From assembly GCA_028281535.1 (NCBI GenBank), contig JANQJS010000019.1:186001-250000 (forward strand): a stretch of DNA of 64,000 nucleotides, written 5' to 3'. The stretch is from Sedimentisphaerales bacterium. Its GTDB lineage: Bacteria > Planctomycetota > Phycisphaerae > Sedimentisphaerales > SM23-30. Under the pieces are notes generated by a model, which was not told the DNA's origin, did not search any database, and saw only the letters and a program-made list of their open reading frames with translations. Position 1 is the stretch's first letter, and the number at the start of each line of letters is the position of its first letter. Below, one piece after another: positions 1 through 10,340 of this stretch. Both the position numbers and the translations under genes were made by a program.

Positions 1-663
1 TATTTCTATATTATGTAATGGCAAGCTTGCATTTTTATAGATCGCTCCAAAAAAGGCAATAAAGGTAATCGTTGTTGCTGAGTTCGCAATGGCTTTTTTT
101 AAAGGGATTCGTAATACCAGCTGTTGAGCTGGAACACAAAAGACACCACCGCCAACACCTAATAATCCTGCCATGAGTCCCATCGTTAGGCCAACAGCAA
201 TAATGCCAATAAGTGAATACTCCCTATTGGGCGAGTCCTCTTCAGACTCATCCTTTTTTTTCTTTATAAGTTGGTAAAAATTATAGGTAGCGACATAGAT
301 TAGAAACAACGAGAAAAATGCTGCCAGATACACGCCTTTCTCTCGAGCTAGCAAGGTACTGTTGCTTAAGAAAACACCTAGAAGAATGCCTGCAATCGCA
401 GAGGGGATCAGTTTAATGATGATGGGTTTAATAATCGCTTTGGCTTTTTTATGTGTAATTAAAGCCGTGAGGGATACGAAAAAATTACAAATCATTGCGG
501 AGGCTTGTAGAAGATGTTGTGTTTCACCGCCATAGCTATTTTTTAAATGGCTAAAATAAACGATCAAACATGGGATAATAACAATGGAGCCGCCAATACC
601 AAGGAGTCCTCCGGCAAATCCTGCAAATAATCCAATGATTGATTGTATGATGATGTCTGTCAT
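1..663 (-). CDS. TauE/SafE family membrane permease (3' part cut by window edge)
   Basis: My translation of the minus strand from the ATG at 663 stays open to the window edge, so at least 221 residues are present and the C-terminus is missing. The N-terminus reads as a hydrophobic segment followed by GGLLGIGGS, and a second copy, GLLGVGGGVFCVP, lies in the second half. This inverted-repeat glycine signature is typical of the sulfite/sulfonate exporter family TauE/SafE, which moves small organic or sulfur-containing anions across the inner membrane. A Lys/Glu-rich cytoplasmic loop (KKKKDESEEDS) separates the halves. The start codon overlaps the stop of the rhomboid gene as ATGA, so the two are probably co-translated. 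The substrate cannot be told from sequence. Confidence 0.85.
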   Translation of the reverse strand, partial: MTDIIIQSIIGLFAGFAGGLLGIGGSIVIIPCLIVYFSHLKNSYGGETQHLLQASAMICNFFVSLTALITHKKAKAIIKPIIIKLIPSAIAGILLGVFLSNSTLLAREKGVYLAAFFSLFLIYVATYNFYQLIKKKKDESEEDSPNREYSLIGIIAVGLTMGLMAGLLGVGGGVFCVPAQQLVLRIPLKKAIANSATTITFIAFFGAIYKNASLPLHNIEI

Positions 664-1532
664 AGTTCTACGGCGTTAGGGATTCGTATTAGGCTGGAAC
701 AGTCTGGGCATTTCGTCATTTTGCCTGCATGCTCTAATTCAAAGCGAAGTTTTTTTCCGCATTGACAATAGATAACAATCTGGTCAACCTTGGATTTTTT
801 CTTTTTGCCAAACAATGGTTTTTTATCAGGTTGTGTATCGTTTGTGGATATTTCATCTGATGAGGATTGTCGGTGTTCAATAGGTATTCCCAGAATATCC
901 AAGAGTGAACTTTCATATCTTGTCATGGTAACATGTCCTGATTTTAACAGAAAAACAGCGATGCCAAAGCCAGTGATAAATCCTGTTAGGTGAGCCATGT
1001 AAGCAATTCCCTGGCCATCGCTGATGATCCCGTAAAGATCAAAACAAACAAAAACAATAATGACCCAGAAACTATCTACAGAAATACTTTTTAGAATAAA
1101 AAGTACCCAAACAAAACAGGAAATTTCATTCAACGCAAACCAAACAACATACATGCCCACGATACCATTGATCACACCGCTGGCGCCGATAACGGGGCTG
1201 CCATCGATCAGCATATATACTGTTCCTGCGATGATACAAATAGCAATGTATATGATCGGGTAAATGATATTGCCTAGTTTGGCGCAGACCGCATTTCCAA
1301 AAACTAAAAGAAAAATCATATTGCCAAGCAAGTGAAGTAAATCAGCATGTAACCAGCAACTGCCAATCATTTTGGTGATCGAAAATGAGTTGAGCACAAA
1401 AGGTTCAAGTAATTGCTTGGGATTACTCCAGCTGACAAAAAACATGATAATACAAGATGCGATAATCAGGTAGTTGGCAATTGGGAACCGTTCTTGCGGC
1501 ACATCAACTCGATATGGAATAATGGCAAGCAT
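660..1532 (-). CDS. rhomboid-family intramembrane serine protease with C-terminal zinc-ribbon-like tail
   Basis: This 290-residue protein carries the rhomboid catalytic dyad: Ser118 in GASG (116-119) and His181 in AHLTGF, with the N-terminal HADLLHLLGNM motif at 62-72. Around six hydrophobic helices fill residues 20-195. Rhomboids cleave transmembrane substrates inside the membrane. After a charged Lys-rich linker (about 205-252) the tail holds CQC (256/258) and CPDC (275/278), a four-cysteine pattern like small zinc ribbons, so a cytoplasmic metal-binding tail is inferred. The stop overlaps the ATG of the downstream permease gene. The substrate is unknown. A terminator for the upstream aminotransferase gene sits just before the start codon, so this gene probably has its own promoter or relies on read-through. 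Confidence 0.88.
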   Translation of the reverse strand: MLAIIPYRVDVPQERFPIANYLIIASCIIMFFVSWSNPKQLLEPFVLNSFSITKMIGSCWLHADLLHLLGNMIFLLVFGNAVCAKLGNIIYPIIYIAICIIAGTVYMLIDGSPVIGASGVINGIVGMYVVWFALNEISCFVWVLFILKSISVDSFWVIIVFVCFDLYGIISDGQGIAYMAHLTGFITGFGIAVFLLKSGHVTMTRYESSLLDILGIPIEHRQSSSDEISTNDTQPDKKPLFGKKKKSKVDQIVIYCQCGKKLRFELEHAGKMTKCPDCSSLIRIPNAVEL

Positions 1533-1534
1533 GA

Positions 1535-1568
1535 TAAAAAAATGGCTATGATATTAACTCATAGCCAT
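1535..1568 (-). terminator. rho-independent terminator of the aminotransferase gene
   Basis: ATGGCTATGA (1542-1551) pairs perfectly with TCATAGCCAT (1559-1568) over a 7-nt loop. Read on the minus strand the hairpin is followed by seven T residues. It lies 30 bases after the stop of the minus-strand aminotransferase gene and right before the rhomboid start. Confidence 0.85.
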
Positions 1569-1598
1569 GATGTATCCTGATATTGATTGGTTTTACAA

Positions 1599-2792
1599 TT
1601 ATTCAAGAACCTCTTTAATGGCATTACAGAGTCGGGGCATATTACTTGATGTCATACCAGCAACATTAATTCTACCTGACCGAACGACATAAATCGAATG
1701 TTTTTCTCTTAGCTGTTGAACTTGATTGTCGGTCAGACCAGAAAAAGAAAACATGCCTTTTTGATCTTTTATGAAAGAGAAATCTTGTTGAACACCCAAG
1801 TCTTTGAGTGTTTCGACAAAAAGTTCTCTCAAATGTTGGATACGTTCTCTCATTTTAGCTAATTCAGCTTCCCAGTCAGTGCGAAGTTTTTCGTCGTTCA
1901 TGATGGTTGCAATAATTAATCCGCCATGAGCTGGCGGGTTTGAATAACATTGACGAACGGTTGTTTTTAATTGGCTTAAGACTTTTTGGGTGACCTCAGG
2001 GGTTTCGCAAACAAGTGTCAAAGCACCAGCTCGTTCACAATATAAACCAAAATTCTTTGAAAAAGAACTCGCAACGAAAACGGTATCACATAATTTGGCG
2101 ATTTCTCGCAACCCAATAGCATCTTCTTCAATTCCTACAGCAAGGCCTTGGTAAGCAAAGTCAACAAGTGGTAGTAATTTACTATCAGATATTGCCTGGG
2201 CAATGGCATTCCATTGCTCAGGTGTAGGGTCAACTCCGGTAGGATTATGGCAGCAGCCATGTAATAAGACAATATCGCCCTCGGGAATTTTTTCAATTGC
2301 AGCTATCATTGCTTCAAAATCAAAGCCTTTGGTCTTTTCATCATAGTATGGATATGTTTTTATGTTCAGACCTGCTGCTGAAAAGATACCCTTGTGGTTT
2401 GCCCAGGTTGGATCGCTAACCCATAGGGTTGATTTTGGCGAGATCTTGTGGAGTAATTCACCGGCCATACGCAGGGCGCCTGTTCCACCTGGAGCGTGAA
2501 TGGTGGCGGCACGTTGAGAAAATATAATGCTGCTATCTGCCCCAAATAAAAACTGTTGAACCGCAATTGAGTAATCATCGGTGCCTGCTATGGGAAGATA
2601 GCCTTTCGTTTCTTCACGTTGAAATAATTTTTCTTCGGCAAATTTGACAGCCTCCATGATGGGGGTGATGCCATGCTCATCTTTATAAATGCCAACACCG
2701 AGGTTAATTTTTTTGTCATTGGGATCTTTTTTAAAGGCTTCTGTTAAACCTAAGATGGGATCCGCAGGTGCCATTTCAACATGTTCAAACAT
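1599..2792 (-). CDS. aspC: aspartate/aromatic aminotransferase (class I, AspC-like)
   Basis: PLP enzyme that moves the amino group between aspartate (or aromatic amino acids) and 2-oxoglutarate. The 397-residue length matches the AspC/TyrB family. The N-terminus (APADPILGL then KINLGVGIYKDE) is close to AspC. HNPTG at 182-186 and the Schiff-base lysine Lys246 in SSFSKNFGLY are present, as is the RAGAL stretch that follows. The start is fixed by the family N-terminus and by AGGG/AGA-rich sequence just upstream. carB lies 32 bases upstream on the same strand, so both may share a transcript; a strong terminator follows. AspC versus TyrB specificity is inferred from overall resemblance only. Confidence 0.92.
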   Translation of the reverse strand: MFEHVEMAPADPILGLTEAFKKDPNDKKINLGVGIYKDEHGITPIMEAVKFAEEKLFQREETKGYLPIAGTDDYSIAVQQFLFGADSSIIFSQRAATIHAPGGTGALRMAGELLHKISPKSTLWVSDPTWANHKGIFSAAGLNIKTYPYYDEKTKGFDFEAMIAAIEKIPEGDIVLLHGCCHNPTGVDPTPEQWNAIAQAISDSKLLPLVDFAYQGLAVGIEEDAIGLREIAKLCDTVFVASSFSKNFGLYCERAGALTLVCETPEVTQKVLSQLKTTVRQCYSNPPAHGGLIIATIMNDEKLRTDWEAELAKMRERIQHLRELFVETLKDLGVQQDFSFIKDQKGMFSFSGLTDNQVQQLREKHSIYVVRSGRINVAGMTSSNMPRLCNAIKEVLE

Positions 2793-2824
2793 TATCTGTC
2801 CCTTATCTTTCTTTTAAGGCTTGA

Positions 2825-5800
2825 TTAATAATAATCCTGTAAAGCTTTGACGCCCCAGCTTGATTGTTTCAATGCACGAATCGCGTTGATCATAGCTGCA
2901 GCACCAGTGATGGTTGTGATCATGGGGATTTGATGCATCGTGCTACTGGCACGAATTTTTCCTTCATCCGTTGCTCGCCCTTTCCGTGTCGGAGTGTTAA
3001 TCACCATCGCGACATCATTATCAGTTATATAATCAAGAATGTTAGGGCGGCCTTCCGTTATTTTCTTCATGATTTTATTAGGGACGTTATGTTCTTCAAG
3101 GTAACGTCCTGTTCCGCTGCTACAAAGCAGTTGAAATCCTTCTTCGACAAATTTTCGTGCCGTTTCCACGATGGCGGGTTTGTCTTCGCGTTTGACAGAT
3201 AAAAAGACATTGCCCTTAGTCGGTATATCCATTCCTGCTGCCATTTGTGCTTTGGCAAACGCTAATGGGAAGCTTTCGTCGATTCCCATGACTTCGCCAG
3301 TACTACGCATTTCAGGGCCCAATATCACATCAACACCGGGGAATTTTGTAAATGGAAATACACTTTCCTTAACGGATGTGTGTTTCGGTATGTCGATCTC
3401 TGGAATGTCTAGTTCCTGGATTGATTTTCCTGCCATCACTTTTGCCGCTAGTTTTGCCCAGGGAATACCTGTGGATTTGCTGACAAAAGGTACGGTTCGG
3501 GATGCTCTTGGGTTAACTTCCAGTACAAATATTTCATTATCTTTAATTGCATATTGAACATTCATCAAACCGCGTACATTTAGACCTTTGGCTAGCTTTA
3601 TGCTATGTTCGCGAATCTGATCAATAATCGCATCATCCAGAGAATATGGTGGCAACGCACAAGCGGAGTCACCACTGTGAATCCCAGCTTGCTCGATATG
3701 TTCCATGATGCCACAGACAACCACATCGTTGCCATCAGATAATGCATCTGTATCGACTTCAATGGCATCATCTAAAAATTTATCAATCAGAACTGGATGA
3801 TCTTCACCAATGGTCGAAGCATCCACGGCTTGCGCCATGTAGCGATCCAGTTGATCTTCACTGCTAACAATTTCCATCGCACGGCCACCCAAAACATAAC
3901 TGGGACGAACCAAAACAGGGTACCCAATTCGTTCTGCAATTTCGCGAGCTTTTTCTATGGTGGTTGCAGTGCCATTCTCAGGTTGTCGCAATCCTAATTC
4001 TTGAAGTAGTTTTTGGAATTGTTCACGATCTTCTGCCAAGTCAATACTTTTGACACTGGTTCCAATGATGGGGACACCAGCTTCTTCCAGTGCCTTGGCA
4101 AGATTCAATGGTGTTTGGCCACCAAACTGAACAATAACGCCATGAAGCGACTTGCCTAATTTTTGACAGATATTTAAAACATCTTCATGCGTGAGCGGCT
4201 CGAAAAAGAGCATGTCAGAGGTGTCGTAATCTGTGCTGACTGTTTCCGGATTGGAATTGACCATAATAGCTTCAAAGCCAAGTTCTCTTGCAGCGAATGC
4301 GGCATGCACACAGCAGTAGTCAAATTCGATTCCCTGGCCAATGCGATTAGGTCCACCACCCAGAATCATAATTTTTTTCTTATCGGTAACTCGGATCTCA
4401 TCATCAAACACTATTTCAGCTTCATCTTTGTCGTTGATCACGGTGATGGGATTCTCATGCGTTGAATAATAATAGGGGGTATAAGCTTCAAATTCAGCCG
4501 CACAGGTATCAACCAGTTTATAACTGACCTGAAGATGTAGTTCTTTTAAGTAGTCACGAATATCAGATTCTTTGCACTGATAGAGGTGGGCAAGTTGATA
4601 ATCGCTGTAGCCAAGTTGTTTTGCTTTCGCAATCGTTTCTTTTGGAACATTTTTAAGCGATTCATGGGAAACCAGTTCATCTTCAAAGTCAATGAGTTCT
4701 TTTATGTTGGCTAAAAACCAAGGATCAATGAGTGTCATTTGATGAACTTTTTCAACGGTCCATCCCATTTTAAGGGCATAACGGATGTAATAAAGTCTGC
4801 CTTGTGAAGGCTCAGACAATTTTCGTGACAATTTATCAAAAGGAATAGGGTATGGCGTATCTAATGGTGCTTGATCACTATTACCGACCGCCAGGTCAGA
4901 TTCATTTAATCCTTTTTGGTGATTGAGCCATTTGTCATTATGATCCAGTCCCAGGCCGAAGCGTTTTACCTCCATGGATCGGATTCCTTTTTGGAGGGAT
5001 TCTTTAAATGTGCGTCCGATACTCATGGCCTCACCCACACTTTTCATTTGGGTGGTCAAGATTTCATTCGCTTCCGGAAATTTTTCAAACGTCCATCTTG
5101 GTATCTTAGTGACACAATAGTCAATTGTTGGTTCAAAGCAGGCGGGGGTTTCTCGGGTAATATCATTAGAAATTTCATCCAGCGTATAGCCGCAGGCTAA
5201 TTTGGCCGCAATTTTAGCGATGGGAAACCCCGTTGCCTTACTGGCTAAAGCCGAACTTCTGGAGACGCGGGGGTTCATTTCGACCACCACCATATCACCA
5301 TTTTCTGGATTGATGGCATATTGGATATTACTTCCACCCGTTTCCACGCCAATTTCACTCATGATTTTGATCGAGGCATCCCGCATCAGCTGATATTCTT
5401 TGTCAGAAAGCGTCTGAGCGGGCGCCACAGTGATTGAATCACCTGTATGGACGCCCATAGGGTCAAAATTTTCGATAGAGCAGACGATCACTACGTTGTC
5501 ATTCTTGTCCCGCATGACCTCAAGCTCATATTCCTTCCACCCAATCACCGATTGCTCGATGAGGATTTCATTGATCATGGAGTACTCCAGGCCCCTAGAG
5601 CAGATCTCTTCGAATTCTTTTTTGTTGTAGGCAATTCCCCCGCCGGTGCCACCCAACGTAAACGCTGGACGAATAATTGCTGGTAAGCCGACAAAATCCA
5701 AGGCATCCATGGCGTCGTCCATATTATATGCCAGCTTGGAGGCAGGCATTTTTAGGCCGATTTTGACCATAGCATCAGAAAATAGTTTACGGTCTTCAGC

Positions 5801-6175
5801 TTTATGGATGACTTCCCTATCGGCGCCAATCATTTCGACGTTATATTTTTCAAATACACCTGCGTCAGCTAGTTGAACCGCTGTATTCAGGCCGGTTTGC
5901 CCGCCAAGGGTTGGCAAGACGGCGTCGGGTCTTTCCTGAGCGATAATTTTCTCAACTGCTTGTGGGGTAATAGGTTCGATGTATGTACGATCAGCAAATT
6001 GCGGGTCCGTCATAATCGTGGCAGGGTTTGAGTTTACCAGGATAATTTTATATCCTTCTTCACGCAGTGCTTTACAGGCCTGCGTACCAGAATAGTCAAA
6101 TTCGCACCCTTGTCCAATAACGATTGGCCCAGAGCCAATTATCAGTATCTTCTTGATATCACTACGTTTAGGCAT
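2825..6175 (-). CDS. carB: carbamoyl-phosphate synthase large subunit
   Basis: This synthesises carbamoyl phosphate from glutamine-derived ammonia, bicarbonate and 2 ATP for pyrimidine and arginine synthesis. The 1116-residue protein shows both duplicated ATP-grasp halves: [20 protein letters not shown] near residue 12, and [18 protein letters not shown] near 610. [18 protein letters not shown] and [18 protein letters not shown] mark the two synthetase domains. The C-terminal MGS-like allosteric domain ([13 protein letters not shown]) is intact. It is about 40 residues longer than the E. coli enzyme; the extra length appears to sit in the linker near residues 410-440 and just before the second half. 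AAGGAAT lies 4 bases before the ATG. The small subunit carA is not in the window. Downstream partner is the aminotransferase gene. Confidence 0.97.
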   Translation of the reverse strand: MPKRSDIKKILIIGSGPIVIGQGCEFDYSGTQACKALREEGYKIILVNSNPATIMTDPQFADRTYIEPITPQAVEKIIAQERPDAVLPTLGGQTGLNTAVQLADAGVFEKYNVEMIGADREVIHKAEDRKLFSDAMVKIGLKMPASKLAYNMDDAMDALDFVGLPAIIRPAFTLGGTGGGIAYNKKEFEEICSRGLEYSMINEILIEQSVIGWKEYELEVMRDKNDNVVIVCSIENFDPMGVHTGDSITVAPAQTLSDKEYQLMRDASIKIMSEIGVETGGSNIQYAINPENGDMVVVEMNPRVSRSSALASKATGFPIAKIAAKLACGYTLDEISNDITRETPACFEPTIDYCVTKIPRWTFEKFPEANEILTTQMKSVGEAMSIGRTFKESLQKGIRSMEVKRFGLGLDHNDKWLNHQKGLNESDLAVGNSDQAPLDTPYPIPFDKLSRKLSEPSQGRLYYIRYALKMGWTVEKVHQMTLIDPWFLANIKELIDFEDELVSHESLKNVPKETIAKAKQLGYSDYQLAHLYQCKESDIRDYLKELHLQVSYKLVDTCAAEFEAYTPYYYSTHENPITVINDKDEAEIVFDDEIRVTDKKKIMILGGGPNRIGQGIEFDYCCVHAAFAARELGFEAIMVNSNPETVSTDYDTSDMLFFEPLTHEDVLNICQKLGKSLHGVIVQFGGQTPLNLAKALEEAGVPIIGTSVKSIDLAEDREQFQKLLQELGLRQPENGTATTIEKAREIAERIGYPVLVRPSYVLGGRAMEIVSSEDQLDRYMAQAVDASTIGEDHPVLIDKFLDDAIEVDTDALSDGNDVVVCGIMEHIEQAGIHSGDSACALPPYSLDDAIIDQIREHSIKLAKGLNVRGLMNVQYAIKDNEIFVLEVNPRASRTVPFVSKSTGIPWAKLAAKVMAGKSIQELDIPEIDIPKHTSVKESVFPFTKFPGVDVILGPEMRSTGEVMGIDESFPLAFAKAQMAAGMDIPTKGNVFLSVKREDKPAIVETARKFVEEGFQLLCSSGTGRYLEEHNVPNKIMKKITEGRPNILDYITDNDVAMVINTPTRKGRATDEGKIRASSTMHQIPMITTITGAAAMINAIRALKQSSWGVKALQDYY

Positions 6176-6752
6176 TTATTCCTTCGAGTCTAACTAGAGG
6201 TTTCTTCTCGCTACAAAATTGCTAAAGAGTAACAAGTTGACCCATGTTTTGCAATACTAGACCGGCGTTTTTCGTAAAGAAATCTCGATTTATCGGGAAA
6301 TTGCAGATGTTTTTGATCTGTAGAAAATTGGCGGTCCCAGGGGACTAAGTCTGGAAACCGCCATGAGCGAATTGATGGTAAAAAATGTATCTAAGGACAG
6401 AGATGAATTTACAATAGAATAGTTAAGTCGTTTATTGACATAGTGTCCGGAGAAAGCCAGGCATTCTCCAGAACACTATATCACAGGCAAAAGTTTAGCC
6501 ATGTGAATGCGTTGGTTCATTTTGAGGGGGTTTGAATTCTTTAGCCAGAGTAATGAGGTTTGTTCCCAACCGTTAAGTCACCCGACCTGATTCTTAATTC
6601 CCAACCCAAAACCCCAAATTAATCAATTTTCCCTACGCACCTAATACTTAATGTTTTTATTGTCTCGTTCACTAGACATTTTTATCGGTAGGGCTGCCAG
6701 CGGACTCTATCAGAATTTCCCTAAATATGAGATGGGAATATTGGGTAGGGGT
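6176..6752. other. 577-bp gene-free region with one strong hairpin
   Basis: No convincing reading frame. It holds the upstream region of carB and the 3' side of the response regulator gene. The only clear structure is an inverted repeat at 6440-6479: ATAGTGTCCGGAGAA against TTCTCCAGAACACTAT, about 15 pairs with a one-base bulge and a short loop, with no T-run on either side. It could be an RNA stability hairpin or the relic of a small palindromic repeat. A C-rich stretch around 6585-6650 (repeated CCCAAC/CCCC runs) has no clear meaning. Confidence 0.5.
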
Positions 6753-7415
6753 TTAGAGTTTGGAAATACCTTCGCGGATGGCAAACTTGGTTAACTCGGC
6801 AATGTTATTGATTTTGAGTTTTTGCATGATCTGCCGTCGGTTTGCTTCAATAGTTTTGACGCTCACGTGAAGTGTGGAGGCGATATGTTTACTTGAAAAC
6901 CCTTCGGAAAGCATTTGGAGAATATGTCTTTCTCGGGAATTTAAAAAATCATTGGCTGACTTTTCATCTTCTTTAAGTTGCTTGACATAGTCTTTGACCA
7001 GAATGCCTGTGATCTTACTGCTTAAATATATTTCATCTCGATTAATGGTTTGCAGGGCATTAATCAGATTGTCAAACATATCTTCTTTGAGCACATATCC
7101 CTTTGCTCCCGCTTTGAGCATATCAGAAATAATCTGCCGTTTGGAATGCATTGATAGACCAAGCACTTTTACATGAGGGAAGTCTCTGCATATTTGACTG
7201 GTAGCATCAATTCCATTCAGGTCTGGCATGGTTACATCCATGATGATGATATCAGGATGAAGTTGCTGTGTCATGTCAATAGCCATGCGGCCGCTGTGTG
7301 CCTGGCCGACAACACGAAATTGGTCTACATTATTGATGAGTATCGCCAGGCCGTTATTTAGCATAGCGTGATCATCCACTAACAATACTTTGGAAATAGT
7401 AGTTTCTGTTTTCAA
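6753..7415 (-). CDS. NarL/FixJ-type response regulator
   Basis: This 220-residue protein has an N-terminal receiver domain (residues 8-125): acidic pair DD at 14-15, phospho-acceptor Asp60 in IIIMDVTMPDLNG, the switch Ser in LGLSMHS and Lys110 in GAKGYVLKED. A LuxR-type helix-turn-helix follows (about 155-215; LNSREREILQ-like LNSRERHILQMLSEGFSSKHIA). It should bind DNA as a phosphorylation-driven dimer. It is transcribed with, and lies 25 bases downstream of, the histidine kinase gene, its obvious partner. Targets are unknown; there is no hint in the immediate neighbours. Confidence 0.93.
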   Translation of the reverse strand: MKTETTISKVLLVDDHAMLNNGLAILINNVDQFRVVGQAHSGRMAIDMTQQLHPDIIIMDVTMPDLNGIDATSQICRDFPHVKVLGLSMHSKRQIISDMLKAGAKGYVLKEDMFDNLINALQTINRDEIYLSSKITGILVKDYVKQLKEDEKSANDFLNSRERHILQMLSEGFSSKHIASTLHVSVKTIEANRRQIMQKLKINNIAELTKFAIREGISKL

Positions 7416-7440
7416 ATGGAACCCTACATCTTTTTAATTT

Positions 7441-8499
7441 TCAAACTACATCGAGAGGGGCAATCAGAGTGACTTTTGTTCCATGCTGTTGATCAGACTG
7501 AATGTCTAATTGGCCATGGGCATACGTTAACCTTTGCTGGATGCTGTATAGCCCAAATCCTCCCTCGGTTGTTGGAATAAGTTTATAATTCTTTACATCA
7601 AAGCCCTGCCCATTGTCTTCTACTGTGATTTTTACATCGTCCGTTTCCCTAACGATGTTTACTTTGATTTCACTGGCATTGGCATGTTTAATACAGTTAA
7701 GTATCAGCTCTTGCACAGATTGATAAAGTAAATTCAGCATACCCTTTTCTAAAGGGATTGGCAAACCATTATCAGAAATTTTAAACGATATTTTTTGATA
7801 GTCGCAGAGTTTTTCTTTGAGAAATTGATCCAATGCTGTTTTGAGATCGATCTGATCCAGTTCTGCAATGCGCATATCATAAGTTAAAGCTTTCACTTCA
7901 TCAATCGCATCGTTTAATACATTGGATATATTTGCTAACAATTTTTCGCTATTTTCCCGTTGAGGTGAACATGTCAGTGCTTCAATGTTGAGTTTTGCCA
8001 GCATCAGGTTTTGACCGATACCATCATGAAGAAGCGAAGCCAGCCGTTGTCGTTCATGGATTTCAACATTCGTTAATTCAAAAACTAAATCATGTAGCGA
8101 TGATTCATAGTCAATATGTCCTTGCTTGACAATTTGATTCGATGGATTTTTGATGGTTGAGCTTGTGTTATGTTTTTGAAAATAGAAAGGCTGTCGTTTT
8201 AAGATGAAACAGATGAACCAGACAATTGCAATCATCGCTAAGCGGTTAGGTGTTGCCCAACCATGAACAGGTGACATGGATCCGGCGGCAATGATGAAAC
8301 CGCTCGAGAGTAATGCATAGGTGACTGGAAGTTTTTTGTTTCTGGAGCAATAAGAAACCGCAATGACTAATGGGTAGAAATAAAAGCAGGCGATCTCGGT
8401 GTTCAGAAAAAGATCGCACAGAAAAATAGCGCATGCCAAACTCGGTAAGACCGGCTTAGTCCAATCGAAATCCGTGCCCCTGTTTTTTAAGGTTGCCAT
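7441..8499 (-). CDS. sensor histidine kinase, NarX/DesK-like (HisKA_3)
   Basis: This 352-residue kinase has an N-terminal membrane part (hydrophobic stretches about 18-50 and 60-100) with no large periplasmic loop, so it probably senses something in or near the membrane. The HisKA_3 motif ERQRLASLLHDGIGQ places the phospho-histidine at His158. The ATPase domain follows, with VEDNGQGF and the GGFGLYSIQQR lid typical of NarL-partner kinases. The N-terminal region resembles the short 4-helix modules seen in MASE-like sensors, but I cannot name the family. It is directly upstream of the response regulator on the same strand. Confidence 0.92.
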   Translation of the reverse strand: MATLKNRGTDFDWTKPVLPSLACAIFLCDLFLNTEIACFYFYPLVIAVSYCSRNKKLPVTYALLSSGFIIAAGSMSPVHGWATPNRLAMIAIVWFICFILKRQPFYFQKHNTSSTIKNPSNQIVKQGHIDYESSLHDLVFELTNVEIHERQRLASLLHDGIGQNLMLAKLNIEALTCSPQRENSEKLLANISNVLNDAIDEVKALTYDMRIAELDQIDLKTALDQFLKEKLCDYQKISFKISDNGLPIPLEKGMLNLLYQSVQELILNCIKHANASEIKVNIVRETDDVKITVEDNGQGFDVKNYKLIPTTEGGFGLYSIQQRLTYAHGQLDIQSDQQHGTKVTLIAPLDVV

Positions 8500-8722
8500 C
8501 CTGAGTGCCTTAAAAACATTTCGTAATTGTAAAATTAAAATTCTGAAAGCCTGGGTAATGTAAGTCTAGGGAGAATTAATATATGCCATAGTCAAAACTT
8601 GTGACAATAAAAAAGTATGTTACTACAACAAAAAAGTATAAAATACCTAAATTAACTTTTCATAAGTCAAGCAATAGTAATACAAAGGAGAAAAACTTGG
8701 AAGGGAAATGCCTAGAAAAATA

Positions 8723-9487
8723 TTAGAATTGTTTATCTTTCAAAACAGGGAACTTTTGTCGAGCTTCAATTAAGGTGTTTTTTTCGATTTGGGCTTGGAG
8801 TATCGCTTCGTTATTTTCCAGGCTCACAATGCATTCACCCTTGGGATTAAAGAGAATTGAGTGGCCATCGTAGGCATGATATTCATCGGTGCCAATACGG
8901 TTAAGGCCTAGCACATAGGCTTGGTTTTCTATGGCGCGCGCTTTGAGCAGGCTAAGCCAATGGTCTTTTCGCTTGGCCGGCCATGAGGCAATGACGGTAA
9001 AAAAATCAGTCGGGACATTCATGGCCATGCGAAAGATTTCAGGAAATCTCAGGTCATAGCAAACAAAGGGGCAAATGGTGAAATCATTTATTTGATATGG
9101 GCTTACGGTACGTCCTTGCTCAAAGCAATCGGTTTCGCCGCCAGGTGTGAAGGTGTGAATCTTTGTATAGCGATGAATGATTTCCCCTTGAGGATTGATT
9201 GTCACTGCTTGGTTTTGGCATTGACCCTGCTCAGGTCTATAGGTCAGCCCTGCATGAATATAAATAGACTTTTGTTGGGCAAGATCTTTGAGAAACACAT
9301 GTGAAGGCCCATCGTTGGATTCTGCGGTATTGCCTGTATTGAAACTAAATCCTGTATCAAACATTTCCGGTAAGATCAAAAGGCTGCCGGGATTGATTGG
9401 ATTCGCCGCAACTAATTCTTGAACCTTTTGGTGGTTGGCTTGTTTATCTTCCCAAGCGACATCGTACTGTAATGCAATAATATCCAT
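8723..9487 (-). CDS. carbon-nitrogen hydrolase, omega-amidase (YafV/Nit2) type
   Basis: Nitrilase-superfamily amidase of 254 residues with the Glu-Lys-Cys catalytic triad visible: Glu41 in LPEMF, Lys109 in RYTKIHTF and Cys143 in FVCYDLRFPE. The compact length and the FPE, WPAKR and LLKARAIENQ motifs match the YafV/Nit2 omega-amidase group. This group hydrolyses the toxic side products alpha-ketoglutaramate and alpha-ketosuccinamate to 2-oxo acids. The N-terminus (MDIIALQYDVAWEDKQANH) fits the family start. It stands alone on the minus strand between the two-component pair and the dockerin protein gene. Substrate is inferred from family resemblance. Confidence 0.9.
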   Translation of the reverse strand: MDIIALQYDVAWEDKQANHQKVQELVAANPINPGSLLILPEMFDTGFSFNTGNTAESNDGPSHVFLKDLAQQKSIYIHAGLTYRPEQGQCQNQAVTINPQGEIIHRYTKIHTFTPGGETDCFEQGRTVSPYQINDFTICPFVCYDLRFPEIFRMAMNVPTDFFTVIASWPAKRKDHWLSLLKARAIENQAYVLGLNRIGTDEYHAYDGHSILFNPKGECIVSLENNEAILQAQIEKNTLIEARQKFPVLKDKQF

Positions 9488-9535
9488 GCATCAATTATAT
9501 CGCTTGGTAGGCTGGTATAACAGCCTTAAATGCGG

Positions 9536-10318
9536 TTATTGATCGTTACCGTTAAGGCTGCAGTCCTCAGGTGTATCTAGCCATTTGTGGGCCAACCAGA
9601 AAAGATCTCCAGTGCTTACTTGGCCATCTTGGTTGATATCAGCACCTTGGCACCAATCTGGCAAGACGCATCCTGTTTGGTCCCATTGTGCTCCTAGAGC
9701 GGCTAAGTCATGCATATCGACTATATTATCATGGTTGATGTCCGCAAGCATATATTCGTCATTGGTAAAAACAATTGTAAATGGCTCGGAATCTGAATAG
9801 GAACCGGAGTCCGTTAGTTTGAACGTTACTTCCACGCGACCCACCCAGTCAGGATCGACAGAATAGATCCAGGTGTTGTTGTTTTCATCATTATTGATGA
9901 AAAAGATAGGGTGGATGTGAAGATTGCTCGATCCCAATTCGATAGAGTTGCCTGGTTCATCTGCAATATCAAAAGTTACATTATTCAAAGCATGAAATCC
10001 TTGAAAGTTATCGCCATTGACAAAATTTGTAAGGCTAACAATTTCAAGGCGGATGTCATGGCTGCCTGACATTGGGTATATCTCACCGGTACTGTTGGGG
10101 TCATATGTAACGATATGATCAAACCCTGGAATATTGTTTGTCCAGCCAGGAAAAATCGTGCTTCCTGAGTCAGTCAATAATATTTCGCATTCTGGTACGA
10201 AGGTCACTTTCAGTTGGTCACTATCGGTGATGCCAACCCAGATGTCTCCAATGTGTTGGGCGTGGCTTACATTAACACAAAAGCAAAGTACGATAAGTGT
10301 CTGAAGAGTGATTTTCAT
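9536..10318 (-). CDS. secreted protein with PEP-CTERM-like ectodomain and C-terminal dockerin type I repeats
   Basis: An upstream in-frame ATG exists at 10351, but the start at 10318 is better: AAGGAG lies 5-6 bases before it and the protein then opens with a Sec signal peptide (MKITLQTLIVLCFCVNVSHA). The mature protein has a beta-rich domain of about 170 residues, then two dockerin-type calcium loops: DINHDNIVDMHDLAALGAQW and DINQDGQVSTGDLFWLAHKW. Dockerins in planctomycetes are exported and may bind cohesins or act as surface anchors. The ectodomain is related to that of the neighbouring PEP-CTERM protein (shared GDIxVGxT, FPGxxxxxPGF, GxSIxLGxxN). A strong hairpin separates the two genes. 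Confidence 0.85.
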   Translation of the reverse strand: MKITLQTLIVLCFCVNVSHAQHIGDIWVGITDSDQLKVTFVPECEILLTDSGSTIFPGWTNNIPGFDHIVTYDPNSTGEIYPMSGSHDIRLEIVSLTNFVNGDNFQGFHALNNVTFDIADEPGNSIELGSSNLHIHPIFFINNDENNNTWIYSVDPDWVGRVEVTFKLTDSGSYSDSEPFTIVFTNDEYMLADINHDNIVDMHDLAALGAQWDQTGCVLPDWCQGADINQDGQVSTGDLFWLAHKWLDTPEDCSLNGNDQ

Positions 10319-10340
10319 TGCTGTCTCCTTGTATTTTAAA

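Noticed and set aside
4187-5686. Several 60-130 residue plus-strand reading frames inside carB
   Set aside because: Fully embedded in a clear, conserved gene on the other strand; shadows of its codon pattern.
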